Shown here: positions 55,529 through 57,453 of the stretch, in pieces | How positions within the stretch are numbered: the first letter of the stretch is position 1 | Layout: each line of letters starts with the position of its first letter | Virus record (IMG/VR): IMGVR_UViG_3300031576_000049 | Coordinates: 1-57,453 of that record | Strand: one strand, 5' to 3' | Origin: a virus | Length of the DNA stretch: 57,453 bases | The notes under the pieces: model-generated | The model's database searches: none | What the model was told of the DNA's origin: nothing | Seen by the model: only the letters and a program-made list of their open reading frames with translations | Made by a program: the position numbers and the translations under genes

Positions 55529-57406
55529 ATGCCGCTTTACCTGCCGCACCACGATGTCTCGCTTGGCGGCAACACCGCCGGCGTTTTGGCGCTAATTTCC
55601 TCCGGCACGCTCTTTCTGGCCGGCGGAAATAATATTACGCTCAGCCAGGCCGGGAATTCCGTCACCATCTCCGGCGGGGCAGGCGGAGGCGGCGGCGGAT
55701 CATTCTCGGCGGGTATCTCGACCGGCGGGAATACCAGCGGCACGTCTGGAACCGTTTCTGGGCAGCTTGTCTTCGCCGGCGGCAACAACATCACCCTCAG
55801 CCAGTCGGTGGCTGGCGCATCGGCCACCATCACGGTTTCAGCCTTTAATCAGACCGCGCCGGTGGTGTCAAACGCGATCCAGGCGGTGGCCTCCGCGACT
55901 GGTTCAGGCACGAATACTAGCCGATTTGCCGCCGATGACCACGCGCATGAGGGCATTTTCTCGGCCGGCGTCTCGACCGGGGGGAACACCATCGGCAACA
56001 CCTCGGTAGGCCCTGGCCAGATCGTATTGGCCGGCGGCAACAACATCACGTTGTCGCAAGCGACGGCGGCCGGCAAGCTGATGTCGGTCACCATTTCCGC
56101 GTTCAACCAGACGGCGCCCGTGGTCGGCGCCGCCATCCAGGATGTGGCGACGGCGACGGCGTCGGGCACGGCCACCTCGCAGTTCGCCGCGCACGATCAC
56201 GCCCATCGCGGGCAGTTTGGGTGGGACGTAAATGGCGTGGCCTCAACCTTTGTGGGAACGCAACAATTGAGTGCCGGCAACCTCATGTCGATCGCGACCG
56301 GCGGCGGAACGACGCGGGGGACGGCGCAATTCATCAACCTGCTGTCGTCGGCGACCACCGCGTCGGCGGTGACCAGCGCCAACGTGGTCGGCGCCATGGC
56401 CTCCCGATTCGCCCTGGAGGCCCACCAGCACGCCGGGGTCGGCTTGGCCGGCGTATCGACCGGGGGAAACACGTCGGGCTCGACGGCAGTCTTGGCTGGC
56501 AGGCTGGTCCTGGCGGGCGGCGCCAACATCACGCTGTCGCAATCGACAGCGGCCGACAACGCCATGACCGTCACCATTTCTGGCGGTGCCGGCGGCGGCG
56601 GCGCGTTTTCGGCGGGGGTCTCGACCGGCGGCAACACCAGCGGCACAACCGGCACGGTCAGCCAGCAGCTTGTGCTGGTCGGCGGCAATAACATCACGCT
56701 GTCGCAGTCGGTCAACGGCGGCTCAGCGACGGTGACGATTTCCGGCGCGGCGGAGGCGGCGAATCCGAATTTCTGGATGAACCTAGACGATTGGGCCGTC
56801 ACCCGAGCCACGTCCAACGCGTCCCTCTACATCTTTCCGCTGGCCCCACAAGGGCCAATGCCCTTCAACATCACGGCCTCCACGCTGATGATGGAAATGT
56901 CTGGATCCATCACGGCGACCGCTAACTCCTCGTCTCACAGCTTCACGGTGTCGCTCGGAATCTATACGGCGAACAACTCGACGCAATTGGGCCTGTTGAA
57001 CAGCGCGTCGTCGAGCTGGGCATTCGGGGCGGCCACCTCAAACAGCGCCCTCTACCACGGCGTGCGCTTCCTGACATTTCATTCCAGCCTGTTCTCCGCG
57101 CCAGTCTCCTTCGTCAAGGGCAGCAATTACTGGTTCGCGTACTGGGTCCAGTCATCGAACTACGCGGTGTCCTGGGTCTTCGCGCACGGCACGAATCTGG
57201 CGCCGGGCCAAGCCCGGTCAGGCACCCTCGGGTCGAGTATAGTGACCAGCAGCCGCATGAACATGCTGCCGTTCGGTCCATGCCTCTATTCGGCGAGCTT
57301 CACGACGGCGCTACCGACGGCGCTGGCTCAAAGCAATATGTCTTTCAACGTCGGCAACCCTCTGGCGGCGAAAGTTGTCCTGATGAACTTGGCGTCGAGC
57401 TTCTGA
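55529..57406 (+). CDS. Tail fibre with repeated STGGNTxG modules
   Basis: This 625-aa protein contains about five copies of a 35-45-residue module such as AGVSTGGNTSGTTGTVSQQL then VLVGGNNITLSQ. Two are followed by AFNQTAPVV...IQ segments with HDHAH-type turns. These repeats build the shaft of trimeric fibres in environmental phages. The C-terminal 200 residues (NFWMNLDDWAVTRATSNASL onward) form the head domain, which probably binds the host. The stop overlaps the glycosyltransferase start across the circular join. Confidence 0.75.
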   Translation: MPLYLPHHDVSLGGNTAGVLALISSGTLFLAGGNNITLSQAGNSVTISGGAGGGGGGSFSAGISTGGNTSGTSGTVSGQLVFAGGNNITLSQSVAGASATITVSAFNQTAPVVSNAIQAVASATGSGTNTSRFAADDHAHEGIFSAGVSTGGNTIGNTSVGPGQIVLAGGNNITLSQATAAGKLMSVTISAFNQTAPVVGAAIQDVATATASGTATSQFAAHDHAHRGQFGWDVNGVASTFVGTQQLSAGNLMSIATGGGTTRGTAQFINLLSSATTASAVTSANVVGAMASRFALEAHQHAGVGLAGVSTGGNTSGSTAVLAGRLVLAGGANITLSQSTAADNAMTVTISGGAGGGGAFSAGVSTGGNTSGTTGTVSQQLVLVGGNNITLSQSVNGGSATVTISGAAEAANPNFWMNLDDWAVTRATSNASLYIFPLAPQGPMPFNITASTLMMEMSGSITATANSSSHSFTVSLGIYTANNSTQLGLLNSASSSWAFGAATSNSALYHGVRFLTFHSSLFSAPVSFVKGSNYWFAYWVQSSNYAVSWVFAHGTNLAPGQARSGTLGSSIVTSSRMNMLPFGPCLYSASFTTALPTALAQSNMSFNVGNPLAAKVVLMNLASSF

Positions 57407-57453
57407 TGAAGCCCGAGATCATCGTCGATCCAGGATGGGCGGGCCGGCACAAC
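57327..57453. repeat. Direct terminal repeat, right copy (circular overlap)
   Basis: Identical to bases 1-127; see the left copy. Joining the ends gives a 57,326-bp circle. Confidence 0.95.
57406..57453 (+). CDS. Glycosyltransferase-like gene, 5' end (partial; duplicate of 80-127)
   Basis: The first 16 codons of the gene that is complete at 80-802. It is not a separate gene. Confidence 0.9.
   Translation, partial: MKPEIIVDPGWAGRHN

Overview
The window is almost certainly one complete tailed-phage genome that assembled as a circle. Bases 1-127 are repeated exactly at 57327-57453, and genes read across the join, so the unique length is 57,326 bp. The DNA is GC-rich. A large terminase, portal, coat protein and tail genes identify a dsDNA phage. 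The host cannot be named from sequence alone. Accessory proteins (the [12 protein letters not shown] family, DUF3489-like, CGTxxCIAGWA family) and signal peptides cut before Gln recall Planctomycetota or Acidobacteriota, but this is from memory. No integrase was recognised, although a tRNA/tmRNA-like 3' end at 5883-5957 could be a relic attachment site.

Layout. (1) 54.9 kb through the join to 4.8 kb, + strand: a repeat-built tail fibre, a glycosyltransferase-like protein, a methyltransferase, and two proteins with signal peptides. (2) 4.8-17 kb, mostly - strand with + islands: an accessory region with a chimeric TIGR04255-like protein, a small-terminase-like gene, a string of small - strand genes, decayed duplications, a DNA methyltransferase, and an IS1595-type transposon (14121-16933). 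The transposon carries a three-gene cassette: a 268-aa protein, a PIN nuclease and a 54-aa basic protein. (3) 16.9-19.5 kb, + strand: a sigma-region-4-like regulator and lysis genes (M15 peptidase, holin-like). (4) 19.5-44.2 kb, + strand: large terminase, portal (split by a +1 frame change), scaffold-like, coat, adaptor/tail proteins, a tape-measure-motif protein and a 962-aa internal-virion-type protein. (5) 44.1-54.9 kb, - strand: a uracil-DNA glycosylase/family A polymerase fusion, an SSB-like protein, a RecA/Sak4-like ATPase, a Cas4/RecB-like nuclease, a small HTH regulator with twin promoters, an AAA+ ATPase, a secreted fibre-like protein and a tRNA-Ser(CGA).

How it works together. The - strand module copies and recombines DNA, and the + strand module builds and packages the virion. 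The regulator and lysis genes sit between accessory and structural DNA. At seven genes a good -35/-10 promoter ends only 6-9 nt before the start codon, implying leaderless mRNAs. At the coat gene and three others the ribosome-binding site lies inside a hairpin that abuts the start codon.

The best candidate for an undescribed system is the transposon-borne PIN cassette. It has near-symmetric inverted repeats that each carry an inward promoter, and a decayed relative of its right half lies 2 kb away.
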